From positions 4,978,001 through 5,042,000 of the forward strand of contig CP163498.1 of NCBI GenBank assembly GCA_041071465.1: a DNA stretch of 64,000 nucleotides. The letters are read 5' to 3'. The stretch is from Pseudomonas putida. GTDB lineage: Bacteria; Pseudomonadota; Gammaproteobacteria; Pseudomonadales; Pseudomonadaceae. The translations under genes were made by a program, and so were the position numbers. Shown one piece after another: positions 16,926 through 24,378 of this stretch. The first letter of the stretch is position 1; each line of letters begins with the position of its first letter. The notes beneath the pieces are model-generated. The model did no database searches, was not told where the DNA came from, and saw nothing but the letters and a program-made list of their open reading frames with translations.

Positions 16926-17717
16926 TCAAGGTGATGTAGGCTCCGCGCGTTCATCGGTGAACCCCAGCTCACGGATGAACATCGAAAACAGTTCCGGGTG
17001 GGATGAGATGTTCAGCTTCGCGTACAGGTGGCGCCGGTGCACCTTGATGGTCTCCGGCGAGATCCCCAGCCGTTGCGCCATCGCCTTCGACGAGTAGCCG
17101 CGCAGTATCAGGCGGGCAATTTCCAGCTCGCGCTCGGACAACAGGCCTTGGGCAAACCTGGCCAAGGCATCGCCAACCGGTGGCCGCACGGGCACCGAGA
17201 TGTCGCTACGCGCCCAGTGCTGCTGAAGCAGGGCCAGCACCCAGGCACTGACCAGGTTGAACTTGCCCAGTTCCGTTGCATCGAAAGCGCGGCGCATGCC
17301 CAGCGACAGTGACAACACCCCGTCCGGCAACTGCAACAGAAACTGGATTTCGTCCACCAGCACATGGTCCTGGAAGTAGTTCTGGTAATAGTCCGTTTGC
17401 CAGAAATGGTCCGGGGCCACTTCTTCCAGGTGGTAGCAACCACTGGCCAAGCCTTCGCGGGCGGCCTGGTAGAAAGGGTCCAGCAGGTACAGGCCGTCCA
17501 GGTACAGCTCACCTGCGGCCGGCGCTGGCGCGGCGTCGTATTCCTCAAGCACCTGGGGCGCGCCATGGGCCGCGAAGTGAATCGCCAGTGCGTTGTCGAA
17601 CGGCACCCAGTGGCGTAGCACCAGGATCAGCTGGCGCCAGAAGCGCGGGCTGCCAATCTGCTCGATCGCTCTGGCCAACGCGGTATGAGCGGCAACTTCA
17701 TGAAAGAGAATGTCCAC
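16926..17717 (-). CDS. LuxR-family regulator, paralogue of the neighbouring convergent gene
   Basis: 263 residues from a GTG start at 17717 preceded by AAGGA. The C-terminal helix-turn-helix reads LSERELEIARLILRGYSSKA, then RLGISPETIKVHRRHLYAKL. The N-terminal domain matches the adjacent LuxR protein at the same positions: YLDGLYLLDPFYQAAREG and QTDYYQNYFQDHVLVDEIQF. The two genes point at each other with one base between their stop codons. This one is divergent from the permease-peptidase pair starting at 17913 and probably controls it. Confidence 0.85.
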   Translation of the reverse strand: MDILFHEVAAHTALARAIEQIGSPRFWRQLILVLRHWVPFDNALAIHFAAHGAPQVLEEYDAAPAPAAGELYLDGLYLLDPFYQAAREGLASGCYHLEEVAPDHFWQTDYYQNYFQDHVLVDEIQFLLQLPDGVLSLSLGMRRAFDATELGKFNLVSAWVLALLQQHWARSDISVPVRPPVGDALARFAQGLLSERELEIARLILRGYSSKAMAQRLGISPETIKVHRRHLYAKLNISSHPELFSMFIRELGFTDERAEPTSP

Positions 17718-17775
17718 GACGGCGTCCTTGAAAGCGGTAGGGCATTGGCGCTCGCTTTGCCACAGCTGTCAACCG

Positions 17776-17785
17776 GGGGTACCCC
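17776..17785. promoter_or_regulatory. palindrome between LuxR gene and permease gene
   Basis: GGGGTACCCC is a perfect 10-base palindrome in the 195-base divergent region. It lies 59 bases upstream of the LuxR GTG and 128 bases upstream of the permease ATG, a suitable place for a shared operator. This rests on position and symmetry only. Confidence 0.4.
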
Positions 17786-17912
17786 TTAGTGGGAATTGTC
17801 CGACTGGGCGCTGGCGCATAGATTTCATCCCCATCAAGCGGGCCGTCGAGCTCGCCATGTTTCGTTTCCTGGTTCTGCCTCCTGACACTAACAACAACGT
17901 GAGGATGAACAA

Positions 17913-19277
17913 ATGACGTCCTGTAGTGCACCCCTCTCGAAACTGAAACCGACGCTGAGCGTCGCTGATGTCGTCGCCATCACCGTATCTTCGGTCACCC
18001 CCGCCAGCTCGGTCTTCGTCATCGCGCCATTTGCCATCGCCCAGGCAGGTACCGGGGTGATCTGGGCCTTCATGCTCGGTGGCGTGCTGGCGCTGATGTT
18101 TGCACTTTGCTATGCCGAACTGGGGCGCGCCCACAGTGCTGCCGGGGGAGAGTACGTGTTTGCCAAACGGGTATTTGGCGGCATGGCCGGTTACGCCACC
18201 TTTCTTACCGTGCTGGCGATGCTGGTGTTCATTCCACCGGTACTGGCAACCGGGGCTGCCACGTACTTGAATGCGGCGCTGGGCTCCCAGCTTGATGGGC
18301 AGGCGGTGGCCCTGGTGATTGTCGCCCTGGGGTATCTGCTGGGTATCCTCAATATAAAGTTGAACGCATGGGTTACCGGCATCTGCCTGTTGCTTGAGGT
18401 AGCGGCGCTGATGGTGATCGTGGTGCTGGGCTTCGGCCATGCCCAGCAACCGCTCACCAGCCTGGTCAGCCCACTGGTGCTCGATAACGGGATACTGCAT
18501 GCGGCACCCTGGGCGCTGGTGATTGGTGCGGTCGGCACGGCGTTGTTTTCCTTCAATGGTTTTGGCGGCGCAGTGTTGCTGGCAGAAGACATGAAGTGCG
18601 GCGGGCGTGGCATCCCCAAGGCGGTGCTGTGGTCACTGGTGCTGGTGGTGGCCATCGAAGTGATCCCGCTGCTGGCACTGCTGATCGGCGCGCCCTCGCT
18701 GGAGGCGATGCTGGCCAGCCCGGACCCGATTGGCTACCTGCTGACGGCGCATGGCAACGAAACGCTGTCGCGCCTGGTGAGTGGCGGGATTTTCCTGTCG
18801 GTGTTCAACGCCATCATCGCCCTGGTGATCCAGAGTGGGCGGGTGATCTACAGCAGCGGGCGGGATGCGTTGTGGATGCCGGCCCTGAACCGTACATTCA
18901 CCCGCATTCATCCCAAGTGGGAGTCGCCGTGGTTGGCCACGCTGTTCCTTGCCGTGCCTTCCACGGCCCTGACCTTCAGCTCCAACCTGGCAGAACTCAC
19001 GTCTTTCACCGTACTGCTGATCCTCTGTGTGTACCTGGTCGTGGGGTTGTGCGCACTGTTCAGCCGGGTACTGCGCCGTGATCGCGAGCACCCGTACCGT
19101 ATGCCGCTGTGGCCGTTGCCGGCACTGGCTGCCGTGACCGGTGCCGGTTACCTGCTGACGACCCTGCTGAGTGCGGCTTCGGCCCGGGACATCTTCATCA
19201 TTGTCGGGCTTCTGCTTACCTCCATGTTGCTGTATGGCACATATGGCAGGTTGAGCCCGGCGTTTCAGAAACTTTGA
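17913..19277 (+). CDS. APC-family amino-acid permease
   Basis: 454 residues with about twelve membrane helices. Helix 1 reads SVADVVAITVSSVTPASSVF, followed by GGVLALMFALCYAELGRAHS and AAGGEYVFAKRVFG, the standard APC helix 2-3 region; FSFNGFGGAVLLAEDMKCGG is the helix 6 region. The start follows GTGAGGATG. The peptidase gene begins 9 bases after its stop, so the two form an operon. It probably imports a peptide-like, amide or amino-acid compound that the peptidase then processes. It is not closely similar to the other APC permease at 13733-15055. Confidence 0.84.
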   Translation: MTSCSAPLSKLKPTLSVADVVAITVSSVTPASSVFVIAPFAIAQAGTGVIWAFMLGGVLALMFALCYAELGRAHSAAGGEYVFAKRVFGGMAGYATFLTVLAMLVFIPPVLATGAATYLNAALGSQLDGQAVALVIVALGYLLGILNIKLNAWVTGICLLLEVAALMVIVVLGFGHAQQPLTSLVSPLVLDNGILHAAPWALVIGAVGTALFSFNGFGGAVLLAEDMKCGGRGIPKAVLWSLVLVVAIEVIPLLALLIGAPSLEAMLASPDPIGYLLTAHGNETLSRLVSGGIFLSVFNAIIALVIQSGRVIYSSGRDALWMPALNRTFTRIHPKWESPWLATLFLAVPSTALTFSSNLAELTSFTVLLILCVYLVVGLCALFSRVLRRDREHPYRMPLWPLPALAAVTGAGYLLTTLLSAASARDIFIIVGLLLTSMLLYGTYGRLSPAFQKL

Positions 19278-19286
19278 GCGAGAGAC

Positions 19287-20393
19287 ATGATGCGAGCACG
19301 CGACTTCGGTATCACGCTGGGCCTTGGTCAACCAGGCCCGTACAACGCAATCACCGATGTACCGGGTGTACGGGTTGGCCACGCCACCCTGAACACGACC
19401 CATGACGGAAAACCTGTGCGTACCGGTGTCAGTGTCATCGAGCCCCGCGAAGGCCCGGCGCGCCATCAGCCTTGTTTTGCCGGCTGCCATGTATTGAACG
19501 GCAATGGCGATGCCACAGGCCTGGAGTGGATTCGTGAAGCGGGCCTGTTGACGACCGCCATTGCCACCACCAACACGCACAGCGTTGGGGTGGTGCGCGA
19601 CGCGCTGATCGCCCACGAGCATGCGACCCTGGCGGACGCATCGACCTACTGGTGCATGCCGGTGGTGATGGAGACCTACGACGGCGTGTTGAACGACATC
19701 TGGGGCCAGCATGTCAACGCGGACCTGGTTCAGCAAGCGCTGGGGGCAGCATGCAGCGGGCCGGTGGCCGAGGGTGCCGTAGGCGGCGGCACCGGGATGA
19801 TCTGCCATGAGTTCAAAGGCGGGATTGGTACGGCGTCACGGGTGTTGCTGGCAGAGCAGGGTGGCTGGACGGTGGGCGCCTTCGTTCAGGCCAATCATGG
19901 CCAGCGTCGGGAGCTGCGGGTGGATGGCTATCCCGTGGGCCGGGTGTTGCTTGGCCTCCCTTCGCCATTTGACCAGCAGGACACCCCTGGCATGGGCTCG
20001 ATCGTGGTGGTATTGGCCACCGATGCACCGTTGCTGCCACATCAATGTCAACGCCTGGCGCAACGTGCTGCGCTGGGCATTGCCCGCACCGGGGGCGGCA
20101 CCGATGACTCCAGTGGCGACATCTTCCTGGCCTTCTCGACGGGGAACACCGGGCTGGCGCCTGCCGATTACAACCGCCGCGATCTGCCGGTGACCGCGCA
20201 AGTGGCGATGGTCAACAACGACCATATTTCGCCGCTGTTCGCCGCGGCGGCCGAGGCCGTGGAGGAAGCCATTGTCAACGCGATCCTGGCAGGCAGGTCG
20301 ATGCTGGCAGGAGATGGGCGAGAGGTGCCTGGCCTTGAGGGGGCACGCTTACTGATGGCCCTCGAACAAGTGGGCTGGCAGGCTCAAGGTTGA
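19287..20393 (+). CDS. DmpA/BapA-type P1-family aminopeptidase
   Basis: 368 residues of the self-cleaving Ntn-hydrolase family S58 (L-aminopeptidase D-Ala-esterase, beta-peptidyl aminopeptidase). The N-terminus GPYNAITDVPGVRVGHATL is the family signature. Autocleavage would occur before S238 in GMGSIVVVLATDAPLL, making that serine the N-terminal nucleophile of the beta chain. GAVGGGTGMICHEFKGGIG lines the active site. Members release N-terminal residues from peptides, D-amino-acid amides or beta-peptides. There is no signal peptide. The operon with the APC permease suggests use of an imported amide or peptide. ATG at 19287 or 19290 could start it. Confidence 0.87.
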   Translation: MMRARDFGITLGLGQPGPYNAITDVPGVRVGHATLNTTHDGKPVRTGVSVIEPREGPARHQPCFAGCHVLNGNGDATGLEWIREAGLLTTAIATTNTHSVGVVRDALIAHEHATLADASTYWCMPVVMETYDGVLNDIWGQHVNADLVQQALGAACSGPVAEGAVGGGTGMICHEFKGGIGTASRVLLAEQGGWTVGAFVQANHGQRRELRVDGYPVGRVLLGLPSPFDQQDTPGMGSIVVVLATDAPLLPHQCQRLAQRAALGIARTGGGTDDSSGDIFLAFSTGNTGLAPADYNRRDLPVTAQVAMVNNDHISPLFAAAAEAVEEAIVNAILAGRSMLAGDGREVPGLEGARLLMALEQVGWQAQG

Positions 20394-20508
20394 TATTTGG
20401 GGAAGTGCGTATACCTGGGGAGTACAGATGTTCTCCTTTCGATAATTGCTTGTATGCAGGCGGTGATCGGTGGTCTCATCCCGCGCCTGAGCCAACAGGT
20501 ATTGAAAG

Positions 20509-21150
20509 ATGAACCGCCCGCTATTTGTTTCCATCGATGGCCCCAAGGGCACCGGCAAGACCACGCTGCTGGAAGCCGTTACCCAGGCCCTGAGGGTGGA
20601 AGGAAAAAAGGTGATTCGTCTTTGCGAAAGAAACAACGACCCCTACCGGCGCGAAACCATGGCCCTGGTCAACCAGCTCGCCAGAAGCCCTTGCCAGGAC
20701 CTGGAGTTCAGGGTGTGCGAACGCTTTGCTGAAAGCCGTGCGTGGATTTCCCGACATGTACTGCCTAGGCAGCCAGCTGACAGCATCATCCTGATTGATC
20801 GCTGGTACCCCTCTGACGCTGCGTTCCGCCGCACTGTGCCGTTTGACCATATCTTGCGCCTGAACCTTGAACGAAGCGTGCAAGTGCCAGATTTGCATGT
20901 CGGGGTTGTCACCGCCCCAGAAACTTCATGGGCAAGGGCTGCGGCCCGCACGCGCGGGCTGGGCAGCACGGTGATCCACAACCTGGATGAGCAGGTGGCC
21001 TGTACCGAGGCGTTCGAGCGGGCGGTTGCAGCGCACGGCTGGGTGCTGTGCCGCAATGAAGGGACGATCGAGGCGGCCACACGGCAACTGGTTGGCGAGA
21101 TTGATCGAGTACTGCGAATGAAATGGACTCAAGCCTCGACCGATGAGTGA
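20509..21150 (+). CDS. thymidylate-kinase-like P-loop NTPase
   Basis: 213 residues. The N-terminus VSIDGPKGTGKTTLLEAVTQ holds a Walker A loop (residues about 11-18), ILIDRWYPSDAAFRR is like the DRY region of dTMP kinases, and RTRGLGSTVIHNLDEQ lies where the lid would be. The size suits the family (about 210). However, the LID region is not the classical arginine-rich form, and the housekeeping tmk gene is normally elsewhere in Pseudomonas. It may therefore phosphorylate another nucleotide or small molecule. It converges with the next gene, overlapping by 22 bases. Confidence 0.65.
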   Translation: MNRPLFVSIDGPKGTGKTTLLEAVTQALRVEGKKVIRLCERNNDPYRRETMALVNQLARSPCQDLEFRVCERFAESRAWISRHVLPRQPADSIILIDRWYPSDAAFRRTVPFDHILRLNLERSVQVPDLHVGVVTAPETSWARAAARTRGLGSTVIHNLDEQVACTEAFERAVAAHGWVLCRNEGTIEAATRQLVGEIDRVLRMKWTQASTDE

Positions 21151-21566
21151 TGGCCTGTGATCAGCCATTGCCCATCAATGCGTTCAAAGGTGAACAAAAA
21201 CCTTGCCGGCACCACGTGCTGCTCACCGCCATTGCGGTAGACGAAGGTGTAGAGCCCGCCGACCACCACGGTGCCGAGCTTGCGGCTGACGCGCTTCTTG
21301 AACACCTGAACGTCACACACCAGCCCATCATTGGCCAGGAAGTTGTCGAAGTAGTTGCGTCGGCTGTCATCACAATCGCGCACCTGGTTGGACAAGGTCG
21401 GCACCAGAATGGCGTCTGGCGCATACAGTGCCAGCACCTGGTCCACGTCACGCGTGGCTACCGTTGCAGCCCACCGATAAAGCGCCGCCTTGGCACCCGC
21501 CAGGCAGGCCAGTTCGGTGTCGGCATAGGGTTCAATGTTCTGGGCTGCGGTAGGCGTAGCGCTCAT
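21129..21566 (-). CDS. SgcJ/EcaC-like NTF2-fold protein (SnoaL/DUF4440 type)
   Basis: 145 residues with an NTF2-like pattern: RWAATVATRDVDQVLALYAP then DAILVPTLSN for the first helix and strand, and FLFTFERIDGQWLITGHHSS for the closing strands. Proteins of this group have a cone-shaped pocket and act as isomerases, hydratases or binding proteins; no specific active site can be named. There is no signal peptide. The start is 66 bases from a Zur-type box shared with the divergent dihydroorotase remnant, so it may be induced by zinc shortage. Confidence 0.65.
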   Translation of the reverse strand: MSATPTAAQNIEPYADTELACLAGAKAALYRWAATVATRDVDQVLALYAPDAILVPTLSNQVRDCDDSRRNYFDNFLANDGLVCDVQVFKKRVSRKLGTVVVGGLYTFVYRNGGEQHVVPARFLFTFERIDGQWLITGHHSSVEA

Positions 21567-21623
21567 GGGGGCTTGCTCACATAAGGTTCAAAAGGGATGG
21601 GTGGCATGTTCATGCCGGGATGA

Positions 21624-21650
21624 GATAATGTGTTATAACATAACATTATC
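21624..21650. promoter_or_regulatory. Zur box (zinc uptake regulator operator)
   Basis: The core GTTATAACATAAC (21632-21644) matches the Zur operator pattern GTTATAnnATAAC known in gamma-proteobacteria. Outer arms GATAATG (21624-21630) and CATTATC (21644-21650) extend the symmetry. It lies 74 bases before the dihydroorotase remnant and 66 bases before the divergent NTF2-like gene. Paralogous dihydroorotase and dksA2 genes are known members of Pseudomonas zinc-starvation regulons, which fits the genes behind it. Confidence 0.78.
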
Positions 21651-21723
21651 GAGACAAGTTTCAGATCATGTCCCTCAAGTGCGAACACCTCGTGGTGGGC
21701 AGGAACCAAAAGGAAGCTCCTGC

Positions 21724-21875
21724 ATGAGCCGAATCCTTGTCAGGAATGCCCGCTTGGTGAACGAAGGCAAGGTTTTCGATGCAGACGTCCGGGTTACCTG
21801 CGCACGCATCGAGAAAATCGCCAGCAGCATCTGGGGTTGCCGCTGGTGCTGCATACACTTTCGGCGTTGTGTTGA
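21724..21875 (+). pseudogene. pyrC2: remnant of a Zur-type dihydroorotase paralogue (large internal deletion)
   Basis: The first 36 codons read MSRILVRNARLVNEGKVFDA, then DVRVTCARIEKIASSI, the start of a PyrC-like dihydroorotase. Immediately after, in another frame (21834-21875), come GLPLVLHTLSALC and a stop, which resembles the GxPLVQHALPALL segment roughly 300 residues into the full enzyme. So most of the gene, including all metal-binding residues, has been deleted and the ends joined out of frame. An AAAGGAAG ribosome site and a Zur box remain upstream. No functional enzyme can be made. Confidence 0.72.
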
Positions 21876-21956
21876 ACGAACACTGTCAAGGGTTGCCTCT
21901 GGCATTCAATGCACAGCGGCACTGACCCTTTTGAACCTGACGCAAGAGTGATAGCG

Positions 21957-22360
21957 ATGAACGAACAAGAGCTGCTTCGCATGCCTGCACAGGCCTACAT
22001 GGATGCCTCGCAGCAGGCATTCTTCCGTGACCTGCTGCTGTCGCAGCGCACAGTGTTACAAGCGCGAATCTCCAGCGAGTTCGAACTCATGCGCACATTC
22101 GAGCCAAGCAGTGACCCTTCCGACCTGGGCACTGTGGAGGAGCAACGGCAATGGCAGTTGCGCCTGCTCGAGCGGGAAAAGAAGCTGCTGGACAAGATCG
22201 ACGAAGCCCTGCAGCGCCTTGCTGGGGCGAATACGGGTGGTGCAAGGACACTGGCGAGCCCATCGGCCTGAAACGCTTGCTGCTGCGGCCAACAGCGACG
22301 CTGAGCATTGAGGCCAAGGAGCGGCAAGAGCGCAGGGAGCGGCACATACGCGATGACTGA
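21957..22360 (+). pseudogene. dksA2: DksA2-type (cysteine-poor) RNA-polymerase regulator, frameshifted
   Basis: Codons 1-90 read in one frame from MNEQELLRMPAQAYMDASQQ to KKLLDKIDEALQRLAG, the coiled-coil of DksA. From about 22224 the match continues in another frame as GEYGWCKDTGEPIGLKRLLL, RPTATLSIEAKERQERRERH and IRDD, ending at 22360. Adding one G to the GGGG at 22224-22227 restores a 134-codon gene. Only one zinc-finger cysteine remains (WCKDT, then LSIEA), the pattern of the zinc-independent DksA paralogue made during zinc starvation. As given, the product would lose its C-terminal globular domain. Loss could be real or a sequencing error. It lies 81 bases behind the dihydroorotase remnant and the Zur box. 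Confidence 0.82.
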
Positions 22361-22436
22361 GGCGCTCAGCCTGATCTAAGTGTTCAACGGTAACCTCGCA
22401 CTCGGATACCCCTTTGGAACCTGAGGAGGTTACTCG

Positions 22437-23201
22437 ATGAATGCGCCGAGCAGCACTTGGCTCAACAAAGTACCGGAAGTGACGCTGTCCTTCTGGATCA
22501 TCAAGATCATGTCCACCACGGTGGGCGAAACATTCGCCGACTTTCTCGCCGTCGACGTAGGCTGGGGGCTGGCCATCACCAGTGCGGTGATGGCCGTGCT
22601 GCTGGCGGGTGCGTTGGCCTTGCAGTTGCGCAAGCGCCACTGTGAACCCTGGATTTACTGGCTGTGCGTGGTGCTGGTGAGCATTCTGGGCACCCAGATC
22701 ACCGACATCCTGACCGACGAGCTGGACATCAGCCTTTACGCCAGCACAGCGTTTTTCTCGGTGTTGCTGGCTGCCAACTTTGCGATCTGGTACGTGCTGG
22801 AGCGCAACCTGTCGATACGCGAGATCGTTACCGCAAGGCGCGAGCTTTTCTATTGGACCACCGTGCTTTGTACTTTCGCGCTAGGCACTGCTGGCGGTGA
22901 CCTGGCTACCGAAGCGTTGGGGCTTGGCTTTGATATCGGCGTGGTGATCTTTGCCGTATTGATCGCCGTTTGCGTGCTCGCCTGGCGACTGGGCGCCAGT
23001 ACGGTGCTGGTGTTCTGGGTGGCTTACATTCTGACTCGACCACTTGGTGCTTCCCTGGGCGACCTGCTGACTCAATCGCACGCATATGGCGGCCTCGGCA
23101 TGGGGGCCACCTGGACCAGTGCACTGTTTCTTTGCGTCATCTTCATCCTGGTCGGCGTTGCCCAGTTCAGCGCCGAACAGTCCAAACGACTCGCCCGTTG
23201 A
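22437..23201 (+). CDS. COG4705-type integral membrane protein
   Basis: 254 residues with about eight hydrophobic segments and no signal peptide. Two internal repeats are visible: WIIKIMSTTVGETFADFLAV near residue 20 and WTTVLCTFALGTAGGDLATE near 140, each followed by a helix, so the protein seems to have arisen by duplication. It ends in a short charged cytoplasmic tail. The family is uncharacterised. An AGGAGG stands 8 bases before the ATG. It is first in a run with a lipoprotein and a two-component system, which suggests it is part of an envelope sensing or stress module. Confidence 0.72.
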   Translation: MNAPSSTWLNKVPEVTLSFWIIKIMSTTVGETFADFLAVDVGWGLAITSAVMAVLLAGALALQLRKRHCEPWIYWLCVVLVSILGTQITDILTDELDISLYASTAFFSVLLAANFAIWYVLERNLSIREIVTARRELFYWTTVLCTFALGTAGGDLATEALGLGFDIGVVIFAVLIAVCVLAWRLGASTVLVFWVAYILTRPLGASLGDLLTQSHAYGGLGMGATWTSALFLCVIFILVGVAQFSAEQSKRLAR

Positions 23202-23219
23202 TCAAAAAGGTAGTTACCC

Positions 23220-23645
23220 ATGATTTCGCATCGTTTACGCATAGCGACGTTGGCAATCGCCTGCACGTTTGGCGTGCTGCTAACCCAAGGTTGTTCCAAA
23301 CCGGATCAACAACAAACACAGCAGGCACCTGCGGGCGCCCAAGCAGCGACCAAGCTGGGCGACCTCAGCCCATTCCGGGCCATTGCCGAGGATGTGGCGG
23401 CCAAGGTCGATGCCCAGGACTTGCCGGCTGCCAAGGCCCGCATCAAAGACCTGGAAAAAAGCTGGGACGACGCCGAGGCCGGGATCAAGCCACGCGCGGC
23501 CAGCGACTGGCATGTACTGGACAAGGCTATCGATCGGGCACTCGATGCACTGCGTGCAGGCCAGCCGCAGCAGGATGACTGCAAAGCGGCAATGGATGCC
23601 CTGTTGAAAGCTTTCGACAACCTGCAAAGGCCACGACAAGGTTGA
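23220..23645 (+). CDS. small predicted lipoprotein
   Basis: 141 residues. A signal peptide ends in the lipobox LLTQGC, so the mature protein would be lipid-anchored. The mature part begins with a Gln-rich stretch (SKPDQQQTQQ) and is then mostly helical, with repeated short helices (AAKVDAQDLPAAKARIKDLE). No enzyme motif. It sits 18 bases after the membrane-protein gene and 67 bases before the response regulator, so it probably acts with them in the periplasm. Confidence 0.7.
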   Translation: MISHRLRIATLAIACTFGVLLTQGCSKPDQQQTQQAPAGAQAATKLGDLSPFRAIAEDVAAKVDAQDLPAAKARIKDLEKSWDDAEAGIKPRAASDWHVLDKAIDRALDALRAGQPQQDDCKAAMDALLKAFDNLQRPRQG

Positions 23646-23712
23646 AGCGAGGAACAATCAGTCACCGTGCACTCGGCTATTGTTCCATCACGTGCTCATT
23701 TTGGGGAAGGCA

Positions 23713-24378
23713 ATGCGGGTGTTACTGGTCGAAGATGACTGCATGATTGCCCAGGCACTGCAGGACGCGCTGGCAACAGCGGGTTACGCGGTGGACTGGG
23801 TAGCCGATGGCCCGACCGCAGAGGCGGCCTTGCGCACGCAGGCCTACGACCAGGTGCTGCTCGACCTGGGGTTGCCCGGACAAGATGGGCTGCAATTGCT
23901 GCAACAGCTGCGTGCCGCCGACAACCCCGTTCCCCTGCTGATCATTACCGCGCGCGCGGAGCTTGATGACCGCGTGCGCGGGCTGGATGGCGGGGCGGAT
24001 GATTTCTTGCAAAAGCCCTTTGAAATGGCCGAATTGCTTGCCAGGATGCGCGCCGTCATGCGGCGCAAAGGCGGGCGCGCGACCCCTGAACTGGGCAACG
24101 GCACGGTCAGCCTGGACCTTGTCAGCAAATGCGCCAGGGTGATGGCTCAGCCGCCTGTTCAGCTTTCCAACCGAGAGTTCGCCTTGCTTCAGGCATTACT
24201 GATCCGCCCGGGGGCGATCTTGTCGCGGGCCGAACTGGAGGACCGGCTTTACGGGTGGGGGAACGAGGTCGAAAGCAACGCGGTGGAGTTTCTCATCCAT
24301 GCCTTGCGCCGCAAGCTGGGCAAGGATGTGATTCGCAATATCAGGGGGTTGGGATGGATGGTCTCAAAAGGCGCCTGA
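23713..24378 (+). CDS. OmpR/PhoB-family response regulator
   Basis: 221 residues from the ATG at 23713, which follows GGGGAAGG. The receiver domain starts MRVLLVEDD, has the phosphate-accepting aspartate in VLLDLGLPGQDG, the threonine-bearing LLIITARAELDDR and the lysine in FLQKPFEMAEL. The C-terminal winged helix has NREFALLQALLIRPGAILSR and the recognition helix in ESNAVEFLIHALRRKLG. The order and closeness to the kinase (25-base overlap) show a QseB/PmrA-type pair. Confidence 0.92.
   Translation: MRVLLVEDDCMIAQALQDALATAGYAVDWVADGPTAEAALRTQAYDQVLLDLGLPGQDGLQLLQQLRAADNPVPLLIITARAELDDRVRGLDGGADDFLQKPFEMAELLARMRAVMRRKGGRATPELGNGTVSLDLVSKCARVMAQPPVQLSNREFALLQALLIRPGAILSRAELEDRLYGWGNEVESNAVEFLIHALRRKLGKDVIRNIRGLGWMVSKGA

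Noticed and set aside
21668..21727. A 19-codon frame between the Zur box and the dihydroorotase remnant
   Set aside because: Too short, no ribosome site, and it runs into the start of the next frame; probably leader sequence.
24129..24353. A 75-codon N-terminal extension of the sensor kinase
   Set aside because: It overlaps the response-regulator coding region in another frame and lies before the first transmembrane helix; the ATG at 24354 gives the normal kinase start.
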